Source: Epiperipatus broadwayi
Lineage: Eukaryota > Onychophora > Udeonychophora > Euonychophora > Peripatidae
Direction: 5' to 3'
Assembly: GCA_028023455.1 (NCBI GenBank)
Contig: JAQFVV010006425.1
Span: 618,001-682,000 of the forward strand
Length of the DNA stretch: 64,000 bases
In this document: positions 1-11,759 of the stretch, piece after piece
Layout: every line of letters starts with the position of its first letter
Position numbering within the stretch: position 1 is the first letter of the stretch
Position numbers and translations under genes: made by a program
The notes under the pieces: generated by a model
What the model was told of the DNA's origin: nothing
The model's database searches: none
Seen by the model: the letters and a program-made list of their open reading frames with translations, nothing else

Positions 1-46
1 ACAACTGCTTGTAAGGCAGCTGTGCTAACCACTCGGCCACCAACGC
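1..46 (-). tRNA. 5' part of a tRNA-like sequence, cut by the window edge
   Basis: Read on the minus strand, the sequence starts with an acceptor half GCGTTGG at 46-40. A good A-box (TGGCCGAGTGG) follows, then an anticodon arm with loop CTTACAA, which gives anticodon UAC (valine). The acceptor and D-arm resemble a tRNA-Gly body such as the one at 63217-63285, not a typical metazoan tRNA-Val. The T-arm lies outside the window, so function cannot be judged. It may be a real tRNA gene, a tRNA pseudogene, or the head of a tRNA-derived SINE. Confidence 0.5.
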
Positions 47-489
47 TTGGCAACTACAGTAGTTTTAATTTAAATTCATGGAAATTTGCACTATGTAATT
101 AGAAAATGAATAAAGAAGTATAAATAAAATGGGAACTGGAAATAAATACAGAGAAACCCAATAAGATATAAATAATATTAAAAGATGAAATGATGATTGG
201 AAAATATGAGAAATATAAGTATCCAGACGTAAAGATAAAAAAAAGATAATAATAGGTGAATCTATAATAAAAAGAAACATAATCAATGGAAAGAATAAAT
301 CAATGTTAAATGGAGCACTAAGAAATGAGAACAACAAAAATCAACAACAGACTATGATAGAACATAATGGCCAAAATATTATTATATATAATAATGAGAT
401 TCAACAATTAAAGGAAATAAAAGGAAAAATAAATACTGGCTACTTAAATGGATTTTTAGTAATAATATACAGAAAAAATGAGAATAAAA
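47..489. other. AT-rich stretch, no gene seen
   Basis: The stretch is strongly A-biased. A 75-codon open frame at 303-530 has low-complexity composition (Asn, Lys, Ile) and no recognisable motif. It may belong to the LINE remnant that follows, but I cannot show it. Confidence 0.5.
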
Positions 490-720
490 TGAATAAGAAA
501 TATGAGAATTCAACAAATAATAGATATTAAGCATACAAATGCAATAGAATGGTCTGGACACCTGCAGAAAATAATTTGAGAAAAATTACCAAGTTAAATT
601 TTGAATTGACCATCATTAGGAAAAAGATAAAGATTACATTCTAAGAGGAAATAGAAAGAAGTGATAGCAAAATGAAAGAAAAATAGTTTTCAAAAAAATT
701 ATTGACTGATACTATAGTCT
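490..720 (+). mobile_element. Possible LINE C-terminal relic
   Basis: One plus-strand frame with several stops reads like the end of a LINE polymerase: NAIEWSGHLQ, then EKLPS, PSLGKR and HSKRK. This matches the common pattern W-x-GH-x(n)-P-x-GKR-x-RGRP-x(n)-W found after the reverse transcriptase of many LINEs. At least four stops interrupt it, so it is a dead fragment. The assignment rests on motif order only and the clade is uncertain. Confidence 0.35.
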
Positions 721-2559
721 GGTGATTGGTGTATGAAAAAAAAAAGGATTAATCTATATCTTACCTATTATACTAATTCTTCAAAGAAGTTTTAATAATC
801 TTAGTATTTATAACATGTTTTTTTATGTTTCTTTGGGTTTTTTTTTAAATAAATTGTTACTGTTATTTATAATGAAAACAAATAATATAATGATAACTGA
901 TTGTAGAAATGCAAATAAAATTGTATAATTTTAACATGGATGGTAGAAACAGAAATAAATTACTCAGTATATTAAATACTATTAAAATTTTATTAGTAAA
1001 TAGAATATAATTCATATGATTATTTGGGAATGTTTGTTGTCTTGATTACATGGATTAATTTACAAAATTATATACTTTTTCAATTGGTAAGAGTGAAACA
1101 ATCGTTGATTTTCTAATAAAATCACTTTGATTGAGTTGGGAAAAATAATTAGTCTTATGGGAATGATATAATTAATGTGAAACTAATTACATATCAGTAC
1201 TATCATCAGGATTACGAAAATCACAGTAAAAAAGTTTATAATAGACGATGTCAAAGAATAATATAACAAAGATTTTGCATAGAAGAGGCTATCAAATCAA
1301 AGTTAGCAGCTTCTTATCAATATGGTTAGTCTTACTTGGGAATGTAAGGTTAAAAAAATAAAGAATAAAATATTAAAGATGAGTTTTTTTATGATGATAT
1401 AAACCAATGATGAACGGCAATTACCTCTCTTCTAATTACATCTATACTTTATACATTATATTTGTATTCAAATATTACCTCCAGTCTATAATAGGCTGAT
1501 CTTTACAGTGTTTGTTAATAAATGATAATAGTTTACAATAAAAAAATTTTAATATAAATTACAAATAAAATAATAATGAATTATTAATTTTTCGACCTTG
1601 CTAAAAAACAAATAAAAAAAAAAATAAGAAGCTACAATATATATTATTCTTTTTACTATCGAAATGAAGCGTCAATTTTATTTATTTTTATTATTAATTT
1701 TGGAAATAAAAAAAAATCTTTTATTTCTAAAATACTGAAATCAAACATGAAATAGATTTTTTTTATGATTAAAAAATGGTCAAAAATTTGTTTAGAAGCT
1801 GTGATATTTACTGAAGAAAGTTAAAAGTAAGATAACTGAATACAATTGAACTATTGTTATCGTAAAATATACTGACAACGATGACCTCACTGTCAAATTT
1901 AGAACAGATCTTATGACAAAAACCGAAAAATAGTAAGTGAAAGTAAAAATGAGTTTTTTTAATAAAATAGTTTTTATTATGTTAAAATTTTAATACAAAG
2001 AAAATTAAAATTGCTCTGCATTGTGATTCGGTATTTTCAAAAGGCAAAAAAAAAAAAACGAATGTCAATTTTTTTTAATATCTACAATTTTATATCTATC
2101 TACATATTTCATCTTATCTTTATATATAAATTTGTAAAATGATAATTATAAATTTATTTAATCATCTTATAATGTATTTCCCCACCCAGCTTTTCAGGTT
2201 ATATATGTGTAGTCAGTTTAAGTCAACGGAAATATATATATAATTATGATAAATTTTAATTTATTGACTAAATTCTTTTCTGCTATTAAAACGAGAGCTG
2301 TATGAGTTTAATTTTGTAAGTAATTGGTTAATACGCGTGCATTAATTATTAATGAAGTTGAATACTAACAGTTAATATAAACACTTTTTTTTTTCACTAT
2401 ATTAAGTTCACTTACAAAACTTAAGCAAAACCTTATCCGTTTCTATTAATAACAACTAATTGCTTAATTCATAACAAACTAAAAGGTAATATTTTAAAAT
2501 AAACAATTTTTTGAAGGAAAAACAAACGCCAGTTTCTCTAAATCATATGGATCATCAGA
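721..2559. other. AT-rich stretch, nothing recognised
   Basis: Long runs of A and T with short homopolymers. I see no open frame, RNA gene or repeat structure that I can support. Confidence 0.6.
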
Positions 2560-3275
<716 letters not shown>

Positions 3276-4195
3276 ACAAACTTTCCAATAGTTGTTAAGT
3301 AAAATTTAAGTGTTTTCAAGCATAAAAAAAAAACATTGAGACAATTTCTCAGAACATCATGAATATTCGGTAAGTATTCTTTTAGCAAAGAAGAAAACTA
3401 CTCTTGAAATGAATATGATTTTTTTCTTTAAAAAAAAAAGAATGACTCTGTTTTGCAATTAGAATAATTATACATGTGTGTAATGTATTTTATTATCCTC
3501 TAAAATATTTTATCGTGTAGTTTTAGTTGATATTAAGCAGAAATTATTTTCAAGGTTGTTATAAAATATAGTTAATGCTAAGCTATTATAGAAGAGCATT
3601 ATTAATAACCAAGAAACTTACACTAGAACTAGCAAATCATTTTAAAATGTTAACAGATACCAAAGATGTTTGGAATTTAATAATATGAATAATATATACT
3701 CATGTTCTATTAAGAATTACTACAGAGATACAAGTTACAACAGTCATCATTAAATTTTCAATAGATAAAGCAAATAAAAAATATAAAAATATTTTAAACT
3801 GATTTATGAAATAAAACTGTAAAATAGTAGGCAATAGTAACTCATGACAAGAAGTCGTAATTGGGAAATGGTCAATAAAGCTATAGTAGATAGTATAGTT
3901 CAAAAGAATAAAACAAGTAAAAAAAAAAAGAATAAAACAAGTTATTAGTATTGAAAACAAAATCAATGGACAGTAAGGAAACAATATTACTAAAATAAAT
4001 AGATCAGCATAAAGTGTGAGGACTTATAGAAAGAACTTCATAGTAAAAATAAAGATGAAAGCAAAGTTTAACATTATCGTCTAAAATTTCAATGTCTTTA
4101 AATAAATAAGACACATGCAATTAAAAGAAGTACAAAAGCTTGTTTTTATAAATTATCGTAAATATTTTAAAAGAGATTGTGAAGAAATAGAAAAG
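3276..4195. other. AT-rich stretch, nothing recognised
   Basis: There are no supported features. The minus-strand open frame at 3700-3984 is Phe/Ile-rich chance coding of A-rich DNA. Confidence 0.55.
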
Positions 4196-4199
4196 AAAA

Positions 4200-4330
4200 A
4201 CAGTATGTTTGATCAAGGGTATCAGCGGTATGAGATAGCATGGATGGTTGTGAAAGTCTGAGTTCAAACCCCATATATATTACATATATAAGTGTAGGTA
4301 TAAAAAGTCTGTACTGTAGAAAAAAAAGTT
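4200..4330 (+). mobile_element. Possible tRNA-derived SINE relic
   Basis: The segment has a good B-box-like word GAGTTCAAACCCC at about 4259-4271. A poorer A-box-like region (tatcagcggtatgag) lies about 45 bp upstream, and a TA-rich tail follows. This order and spacing fit the head of a tRNA-derived SINE. No second copy is evident in the window and the A-box is weak. Confidence 0.35.
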
Positions 4331-4399
4331 CATATTTCAAAATAATAAAATTATACAAGATGATTGGAGAATGCAATAATGATATTAATGTTTAAATAA

Positions 4400-4765
4400 G
4401 TTGAAAGAACAAATATTAGAAACTTCAGATCCATCGGTATTTTAACTTATTTATGCTAAATCTTTTAAAAAGATTGTTACAATTAATCTACAAATAACTT
4501 TAGATTCAATTAAAAGCAAAACGGACTTAAAAGTGGTAGATATTATACATATATTAAAAATAAATATACCAAAAAATAATGAGAATAATTTACCATTGTT
4601 GTTTGCATTTGTAGATTGTGAAGGTTGATTCTATAAGCATTTTGATAATAATTAGAATAATAAAACATATAGTTTAGATCCAGGGTATTATCAAATTCAT
4701 AAAAATATTTATCAAATCACAATAGCAGTAGTATGGTTACACTAAAAAGATTAACATAAATAATG

Positions 4766-4811
<46 letters not shown>

Positions 4812-5340
4812 GTCATTCAGATTTCATTTCTTTAAGTCTTTAGAAGCAGTTATCTAGATTGCATTTTTGGATTAAAGGAAAAGTATTGAAGAAATAAACA
4901 AATTAAGATTACTTGAGTGAACTATATTTTATAGATGACATGATTTTTTTTGTAAATATCACTTCAAAGCTTCAGAACATTAAAAAAATATTAAAAACAA
5001 ATTTCAACAAAGCCTAAATTAATGTTTTATGAATTAATAAAATGAAGAAAACAAAAATAGAAATATAGTTAAAAACATAATTGATGATATTAACAATAGA
5101 ATTAAAATTGGATGGAGTGATTTTTCTTGTAATATCGGGGGGGGGGGTTTTAAAACTATGTGCTTGAGAAAAAAGTTTTTTTTACTAAATGTGTTTAACC
5201 AGAATTTAATTATGGATCTTAATAAAAGAATAAGCAAAAAAAAACAAAAAAAAAATAGTATGGTCAGATTTGGAAGGTTATTTGTGAGTAACCTGAAGAA
5301 ATGGAAAACAAAACACATGGGTAAGAAAACATTTAGGTAT
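4400..5340 (+). mobile_element. Decayed RTE-type LINE reverse transcriptase
   Basis: Plus-strand frames carry reverse transcriptase motifs in the right order, broken by stops and frameshifts. They are LQITLDSIKS and VDIIHILK near 4490-4560, then LPLLFAFVDCEG at about 4590-4626 (RT motif A region, canonical AFVDYEKAFD). A degraded linker follows, then FIDDMIFF at about 4928-4951 (catalytic F/YADD box with Ala replaced by Ile), and NNRIKIGWSDF at about 5096-5128. The last motif matches the second RTE copy at 23170-23200. The element is truncated and is split by a (TA)n(TG)n array. It cannot encode an active enzyme. Confidence 0.75.
4766..4810. repeat. (TA)n(TG)n microsatellite inside the RTE relic
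   Basis: An alternating AT tract of about 13 bp passes into about 15 TG units. It lies between the RT motif A region and the FIDD box of the surrounding LINE relic, so it arose or expanded after the element died. Confidence 0.9.
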
Positions 5341-5911
5341 AATTGTTTTCATTAAAAGAATAAAAAGTTGGGATAGAATTAACCTATATATGTCATTTAA
5401 AGTGGAGACAACATAGGAATAACTGAAGTTTTAAACTCAGTCTGAATGTATTGTACAATATCTAGTTAAGAGTATGTTTAGGAACTAACAAATAAGTTTT
5501 AGATAAAAAAAAGCTTGGATTAAACATGGAAAGACTGTATTCTTTGGTAATTGGTAGTAGTTGTAAATAATGACAAAATAATTCATTATTCTCAGATGAG
5601 AAATAATAAGAAAAAAAATATTAATATTAAATGCTTTTATTTATTATTCACTATAATAAAAGATAATTGTTTCTTCAACTTCAAATAAAAGCATGGGAGT
5701 TGGAAGTGTTCAGAAATTAATTAAGTCAATTCCTTGTTATAAAAATTATGGTTTGATTTAATAAAGTGTTAATCCCCATGCTTTTATTTCAAATTAAATC
5801 TAATAACCCCATTTGTGGTTAAAGAAACATTTTTTTTTGTTTAATGCACAGTAAATAACATTTAAATTTTTTTAAAAAATTTCTCTATTATTTTTAAGTT
5901 TTTAGTATTGG
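5341..5911. other. AT-rich stretch, nothing recognised
   Basis: No supported feature. The phrase catgcttttatttcaa recurs in inverted form (about 5680-5700 and 5778-5795), bracketing about 80 bp. This is a weak hairpin only. Confidence 0.5.
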
Positions 5912-5924
5912 CACAATAAATAAA

Positions 5925-6030
5925 TAGGCAAAAAACTCTCCATACAGTAGTGCCACCTTAAATGGATGCCTGTTTACTAACAGTTATGTGATAGCATGAG
6001 ATGGTGATCATGTGACATTTAGTGGTTTAA
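5925..6030 (-). mobile_element. Short copy of repeat family 1, with 13-bp flanking repeats
   Basis: On the minus strand this reads AAACCACTAAATGTCACATG ... GGTGGCACTACTGTATGGAG ... TTTTGCCT. These are the two ends of the larger palindromic copies at 17.6, 18.6, 19.0 and 53.1 kb, with the middle missing. It is flanked by perfect 13-bp direct repeats cacaataaataaa at 5912-5924 and 6031-6043, which look like a target site duplication. The copy at 38140 has the same ends and its own 12-bp direct repeats. No coding capacity. Confidence 0.75.
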
Positions 6031-6067
6031 CACAATAAATAAACATGTAAATTCTAAATTATTTTTT

Positions 6068-6171
6068 AAATTGGCATGACCTTATAGCTGATATATATAT
6101 ATATGCATACTTTTGATTTAAATTGGCATGACCTTATAGCTGATATATATATATATGCATACTTTTGATTT
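6068..6171. repeat. 52-bp tandem duplication
   Basis: Positions 6068-6119 and 6120-6171 appear identical. Each unit starts aaattggcatgacc, contains (TA)n and ends cttttgattt. The identity points to a recent local duplication. Confidence 0.95.
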
Positions 6172-6540
6172 TTAATAATTTTTGCACAATTATTGTGTTG
6201 TATTAAAATAATCATAAATCTTAATAACTTTGGAAAAAATAAAGTTTTTAGTTATTCCAAACATTTTGTCAAAATAATCCTGCAAATGGTCTCAAAATAG
6301 ATTACAAAGTACTAAATCCATCAATCACATAATTATACTTACCTCCTTAAAATTTTAAAATTAATAAATCAATATATATATATTAGTTCATGATTTTGCC
6401 AGTTTTAATGAGTTATAAAATCCTTTACCAGATGGTCATAAAAGCATGCTAATTAAGAAAACCTCAAACAGTGTGATTTCTCAGTAATATCCTTTGTGTT
6501 TTAAAGTATTTATAAAGTAAAACAGTTTGTTTAATATATT
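6172..6540. other. AT-rich stretch, nothing recognised
   Basis: No open frame or repeat that I can support. Confidence 0.5.
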
Positions 6541-6544
6541 TTTA

Positions 6545-6960
6545 TTAGTCAATTAATAAGCCTAGAGAATATTCAATAATGAATAATATTTTTATAATTT
6601 AATTGTCACTACCTACTCACACACAATATAGGGGGTGGTTTCTATCCACTTTTAACACCCTGTGGAAGAATGTAATCATAAACATATGACCAAAGACCTG
6701 TAAAAAGATCTATGATTTCTAAATTGTAAATTTTGTGCTCAAACAGCACTCATTAGTTGGCCCAGACTACAATATCGTACATTAATCTTTATCATTGGCC
6801 AGTATGTGGATAGCAAATTACTACAGCTTAATTGGTGTGTTCACATGCTGCCCTTACAACTTTGACACAAATCACTTAATAAAAGTATATTAATATTTTT
6901 AGTTATTAATTGGTCCAGAGGTTTTTCAATAATGAATAATATCTTTTAACACCTTGTAAA
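6545..6960. repeat. Degenerate copy of foldback family 4
   Basis: It contains cagcactcattagttggcc at about 6744-6763, matching cagcactcatcagttgggcc in the foldback element at 11.3-11.8 kb. Near each border it carries the word caataatgaataatat (about 6573-6590 and 6929-6945), which also occurs at 35529-35544 next to another copy. The arms are too eroded to pair cleanly. The family has no coding sequence, so it is a non-autonomous element of unknown class. Confidence 0.5.
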
Positions 6961-7364
6961 ATAGTTATATATAATAAATTAAAAACCATATGTTTTTTTG
7001 CTCTCCATTATTAATAATTGCTAACTTCTATTCTTCATTGACTTTTTGCAATATTTTTTTTTATTTGATGCCTATATTTTGCTATTACCTTTTAATCTAC
7101 TAAAAAAGATTGTTCAAAGGTTTATTTTTAAAGCATAACAGTTAATGTCTTTTTGGTAGTTTTTGGTTACATGTACTGTGGCCACTAGGTGATGCTGCAG
7201 AACCACCAAGAAGCTTGCAAGTGATAAATGTCTATACAAAAATGGCTGAAATATAGTATAAAACTAACAAATACTATATTTCATTATTTTGATATTTGTT
7301 ATCAAGGTTGGGCCTATCATATTTAATGCACGAGGCAAATCTTAAAAATTGCAAACTTTAAAAA
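6961..7364. other. AT-rich stretch, nothing recognised
   Basis: No supported feature. The slightly GC-richer stretch near 7175-7215 (ccactaggtgatgctgcag) does not extend into an open frame. Confidence 0.5.
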
Positions 7365-7366
7365 TA

Positions 7367-8371
7367 CACCTGGGTCTCGTTTTATGCGATAGATAGGTTC
7401 CTTAGAAAACACACGCAAATGAAATTGCACAAAAATAGATGTAACTTACCTTGAAAAAGGGGGGATACGGACTGTGATTTTTCAAAAATTGCATAAAAGC
7501 AAAGCACCAATGTAAAATTACTTTAAAATTCACGCAAAAAAAATAAGGAAATAAAATATGACTAATAAAAAATTTCAAATTTGAAAAAAATTGATACAAG
7601 ACAAACTTTTTTTAACGATAATATTTAATTTTATTCAAAATAATATATTTTTATGCATAATTTACAGTACAGTAATTGACATTTTTTTATACATGTTTTA
7701 ATTATTATCGCTACTTGCCGATAAACAGGTTCATTTGCCAACTGGTAAAAAATCAGATTCTTCACAAGAGGAAATACAACTAGTGCCAACTTCATTCTCA
7801 TGTTCTATTAATGATTTTTTGGTGACCACATAATTAGTAGTTAATCTTTGAGATGATGGTTTTATTAATTGTTTATAAAGCTCACGATATCCAGACATAC
7901 AACCATTTAGCTCTCGTTGGAATTTAAGAGCACATTCATGATTAGTGTCATTAATAAGAAAATAATTAAAAAGAAACTTGTGGAGACTAAATAATTAATA
8001 ATTGATTACGTTCTTTTTTAAAAAGCAAAAGCAGAATGTGATTTAAAATGCAAAATTAACACACACAATGTTTAAACAAATTTACATTATAATCTTGTAA
8101 AATTTAATGTGTGTATACATAAAATGTGGAAATCATGATTTTAATTTCATTATTGCATAAAATCTTACTATTATAAAGCACTAAAAATATTGAAATTACT
8201 AAGATGAAAGTCGAATTCCAATAATATGCTATTACTTTCAATATGAGGTAAGTGTGCAAAATTTATTATTTAAAGTAATAGCGCATTATCGGAGTTCAAC
8301 TTCCGAAGAAATGTGAATCGCGTAACTTCAAAATCGCATTAAATAAATCTGCATAAAAAGAGACCCAGTTG
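7367..8371. mobile_element. Pogo/Tigger-type DNA transposon relic, about 1 kb
   Basis: The left end is CACCTGGGTCTCGTTTTATG and the right end, reverse complemented, is CAACTGGGTCTCTTTTTATG. These give terminal inverted repeats of at least 22 bp with a few mismatches. Each end is bordered by the dinucleotide TA (7365-7366 and 8372-8373), the target duplication of the Tc1/mariner/pogo superfamily. The CTCGTTTTAT core is like the ends of vertebrate Tigger elements. At 1,005 bp it is far shorter than an autonomous pogo element (about 2-3 kb), so it is internally deleted. A minus-strand coding relic lies inside. Confidence 0.75.
7731..7994 (-). pseudogene. Possible transposase C-terminal relic inside the pogo-type element
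   Basis: The minus strand is open for 87 codons with no ATG at its start. The content is ordinary protein-like rather than low complexity: ALKFQRELNGCMSGYREL, then an acidic, Ser-rich end (SCISSCEESDFLPVGK) and a stop. Its position near one end of the element, with a stop just inside the terminal region, fits the tail of a pogo-family transposase. No catalytic DDE residues or HTH domain are visible. Alternatively it is a chance open frame. Confidence 0.4.
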
Positions 8372-8373
8372 TA

Positions 8374-9965
8374 CTGGATAGACTTATTTAAAATGTTCTA
8401 CAGAATAAAATAATGGATTAAAACAGAAAAAAAAAGTATTAAATAAAAATATATCTGTATTTTTTTAAATCTAAAATGTATTTTAATACCTATTTCAGTT
8501 TGGTACTGAGTAATTATCTCTCCTTCTTATCTATCAACTTTTTTATTATTTTATCTCTATTCACAGATATACTTCTGGATTAACTAAACAGTTCTAAGAT
8601 TTAGGCTTAATAGAAAGGTTGTAAACTTTGAAATAGGTAATAAAGTATAAATTCTAATTTATTATTATAATCTCTATGTAATAGAATTTTACATATAAAT
8701 GATGTTAAAATCGTAAGTCCGATGCTAAGGTTTTTTAGCATAATTACAAAACAATATAGTTAATGAATCAAATAACTTTTAAAATTTAGTGTAGCAGTAG
8801 AAAAAAGGACTGACTTTTAAGTACTTTTAATTAAAAAGACAAATGTTTATTAAAAAATTATTGTGAATATAGACAACCAGGTTTTTATAAAAGTAAATAA
8901 ACTCTTGCTTAGAAGAAGTTGACTTCTAAATTATAGCAGTTTTATAATATTTTTTTTTAAATAATTGCTATATAATAATAAAAACTACAGATCGTAAACA
9001 GAGTACTAACACAACAATTCAAATGTGCTGCTTAACTATAAAGTAAACAATACCCAATTACGACTAAAAATTAAATGTAATAACATTAATACATAGTGAA
9101 CCAGATGGGGTAATAGATAGAATAGGAAACAAAATATACTATAAAAAATGTTACTCTTTAATAAAAATAGAAATTGTAAAAAGCAAAATTGTAAGTCTTA
9201 CTTTTATATACATAAAACATGACACTATCATAACATTATTTATTATAAATTCGAAATACTCTGACTGCAATTTAAATCTTGCACCACACCAGTCCCTTAG
9301 GCAAAGAAGCATAATATCCAGAGGATGCCTATGACCAATCTGAAGCTATACAAGACACATAACTATGACTATATTTCAAGGTCATAGATCTTCTTGACTG
9401 CTAAATTTAACACCTATCATTCAAAGAACTTTTTTGCTTAGAAGTAAACTCCAGGTGCCAGTTAATTATAAAAGCTAACTAACATACCCTGAATGATGGC
9501 AAACTAATTCAGCACCTAAGAAATCCTAACTAGCTCAATCAAAAGAATCATATAATAAATTGCTGCTTATATAACTTTTCTGTTAAATTGTTTTATAGTA
9601 ATATAATTAAAAGAATTTTACCAACAAATACTAATTTCTAAAATAATTTATTTTAAATATTTTAAATTAAATGAGAACTAACTTATGACTTCAACATTTC
9701 TTTTTCTGAATAAATTAATAATACATAAAAGCATATATCTTAACACATATTATGATAAACATACAATAGTAATATAATATAAATGTAAAGCATTAAAATA
9801 AGTACAAGCATTCAAACATGCACATAAATAGTTCATTTTATGTGGGCTATAGAGTTCATTTATTAGCCTGACTCTGGGAGCAAAGATTGCAATGGCTACA
9901 TTAATTAATATCAAGAATTGGCATAAGAAAATGTTATTACCTATAGGATTTGGGAATGTGGTGGC
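8374..9965. other. AT-rich stretch, nothing recognised
   Basis: There are no open frames of note. The part at about 9270-9540 is less AT-rich (caccacaccagtccc and following), but I see no motif in any frame. Confidence 0.5.
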
Positions 9966-10185
9966 TTCAAATTATTTTCTGCTGTGTGTGTTTTACCAAC
10001 CAGTTGGATTTTAGGCTTCTGTTGCAGTCCTGGGCTACTTATATTTAGGCAGTTTGACATTCCTGGAAGCTTCAAATTATTAAACGGGCAGACTGCTAAT
10101 GTTCATGTGGATAAAGGTTGGAGCTCCTCACATGCCCCAAAAACTGCTCAGCACTGCATCATATTCATTGGAAAAGTCTAACAAG
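9966..10185. other. GC-richer island of unknown origin
   Basis: About 220 bp stands out from the AT-rich background, with words such as gttgcagtcctgggctac and ggttggagctcctcacatg. A plus-strand frame of 65 codons is open, but it has no recognised domain and the other frames break quickly. It could be the eroded internal part of a transposon. I do not recognise it. Confidence 0.4.
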
Positions 10186-11330
10186 TAATTGACTTTAGAT
10201 ATGTGAATGACTCTAGATATCTGAATGACTGACAAAATTTTTGGCCATATTATATGATGACCTTATTATTCTTTAAGTTTTTAAATTCATCCACTGCTTT
10301 GATTAAATTATTTTGATAAGATGTCTTTTAATTAATCCTATTGTTTATGGATTTTACTTAGTAACCATTGCTAATCCTATTTTTATATAGCTTATGAGTA
10401 TATGTAATCTTTGTGGGAAATTTTTACTTATAAACTTTTATTTATTTTTAATATTTAACTTTCATATTTTATTATTTTTTTAACATGCACACATTTTACT
10501 GTTTCTTTATGTTTACAATCAACTCACTATTTATGCACACATATATTTTATTTTAACTAAATAAATGAAAGGAGAGATTTTTTTTTTTTTTTTAGTTTTT
10601 AAGATTTCATTTTTTTCTTTAATATTTTTAATTTTCTCAGTTACACTCCCCCTTGGACTAACTGTATTTTTTTTTAATAAAATAACTTTCTAAATACACT
10701 TTCTTAATTTATTCTACAGTTTAGTTTCTGCAAAGTTAAATTTTCTGCCCTCTCTATTAATTAATTTGTAAAACATTACTACTGACTTTTAGTAAACTGT
10801 TTTAAACTAATAATAAAAAACTCTTTAAACTTTTACAGATTTCTTCTTTTTTCAAATAAGATATTTTAATTTCAAAATCTTTCCATTATTTAAAGATTTG
10901 CTTTTATTTTAATAGTTGCAAGCAACAATTTTATATTAGCGGTACGATAGTAAAGAATGTTTAATTATTGTATTAATTATTATAAACATGAAGTCACTTA
11001 TTGTAAGCTTGAGTGATTGTGGTAATAGACAATAGAAGAATCTACACCATCCAAGACTGGTTCCTGAATTTGACATAATTCAATGAGGATTTGCATTTCA
11101 ATATTGAAATCAATACAGTAATGAATCAAGTAAACATCTTATGTATAATAATATAGACATATAACCATCTGTAGACAATTGTTTTGTTTGCTTGAGAGAA
11201 AAAGTCTGCTCTTGGTTAGCTGTATTAAGCTGAAAGAATTAATTATTAATTAGCACTTTTACTGATGCTCTTAGCTTTGTTTTTTTATTTCTGTTTTATG
11301 TTTTTAACAAATAAAAACTTATTTTCATTA
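10186..11330. other. AT-rich stretch, nothing recognised
   Basis: T-rich runs and short homopolymers only, with no supported feature. Confidence 0.55.
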
Positions 11331-11569
11331 TGTAAGTAGAGGGACTTGAATGCAGGATTTTTTAGTCTATTTATTCCCCACTCCATCTCAAGTAACAGAT
11401 ACACATGACCTCACATGAGAGAAAAAAAGATATGATCCACAGTAAACATATTTTATGCAAAACCAGCACTCATCAGTTGGGCCAGATTATAATCACCCAC
11501 ATATAAATGCATTCAGTACGCAGTTTATATTAAAATATATATTTACCCAACTGATGAGTGCTGATTCTG

Positions 11570-11651
<82 letters not shown>

Positions 11652-11759
11652 GGATCATGTATCTCTTTCACATGTGTGTAGTCATGTATATCAGTTACTT
11701 GAGATGTAATGGATGATAAATAGATTAAAAAATCCTGTATTCAAATCCTTCTACTTACA
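11331..11759. mobile_element. Foldback element, family 4, with (TA)n in one arm
   Basis: The two halves are inverted copies. tgtaagtagaggg at the left end pairs with the reverse complement of ccttctacttaca at the right end. gaatgcaggattttttagtc pairs with ttaaaaaatcctgtattc, and actcatcagttggg (about 11466-11480) pairs with cccaactgatgagt (11546-11559). A spacer of about 65 bp lies between the arms. The right arm has expanded by a (TA)n array at 11574-11649. There is no coding sequence. Relatives lie at 6.5-7.0 kb and 34.9-35.5 kb. The transposon class is unknown. Confidence 0.8.
11574..11649. repeat. (TA)n microsatellite
   Basis: About 38 uninterrupted TA units sit in the right arm of the foldback element. 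The left arm has no array at the matching position, so the expansion is younger than the element. Confidence 0.95.
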
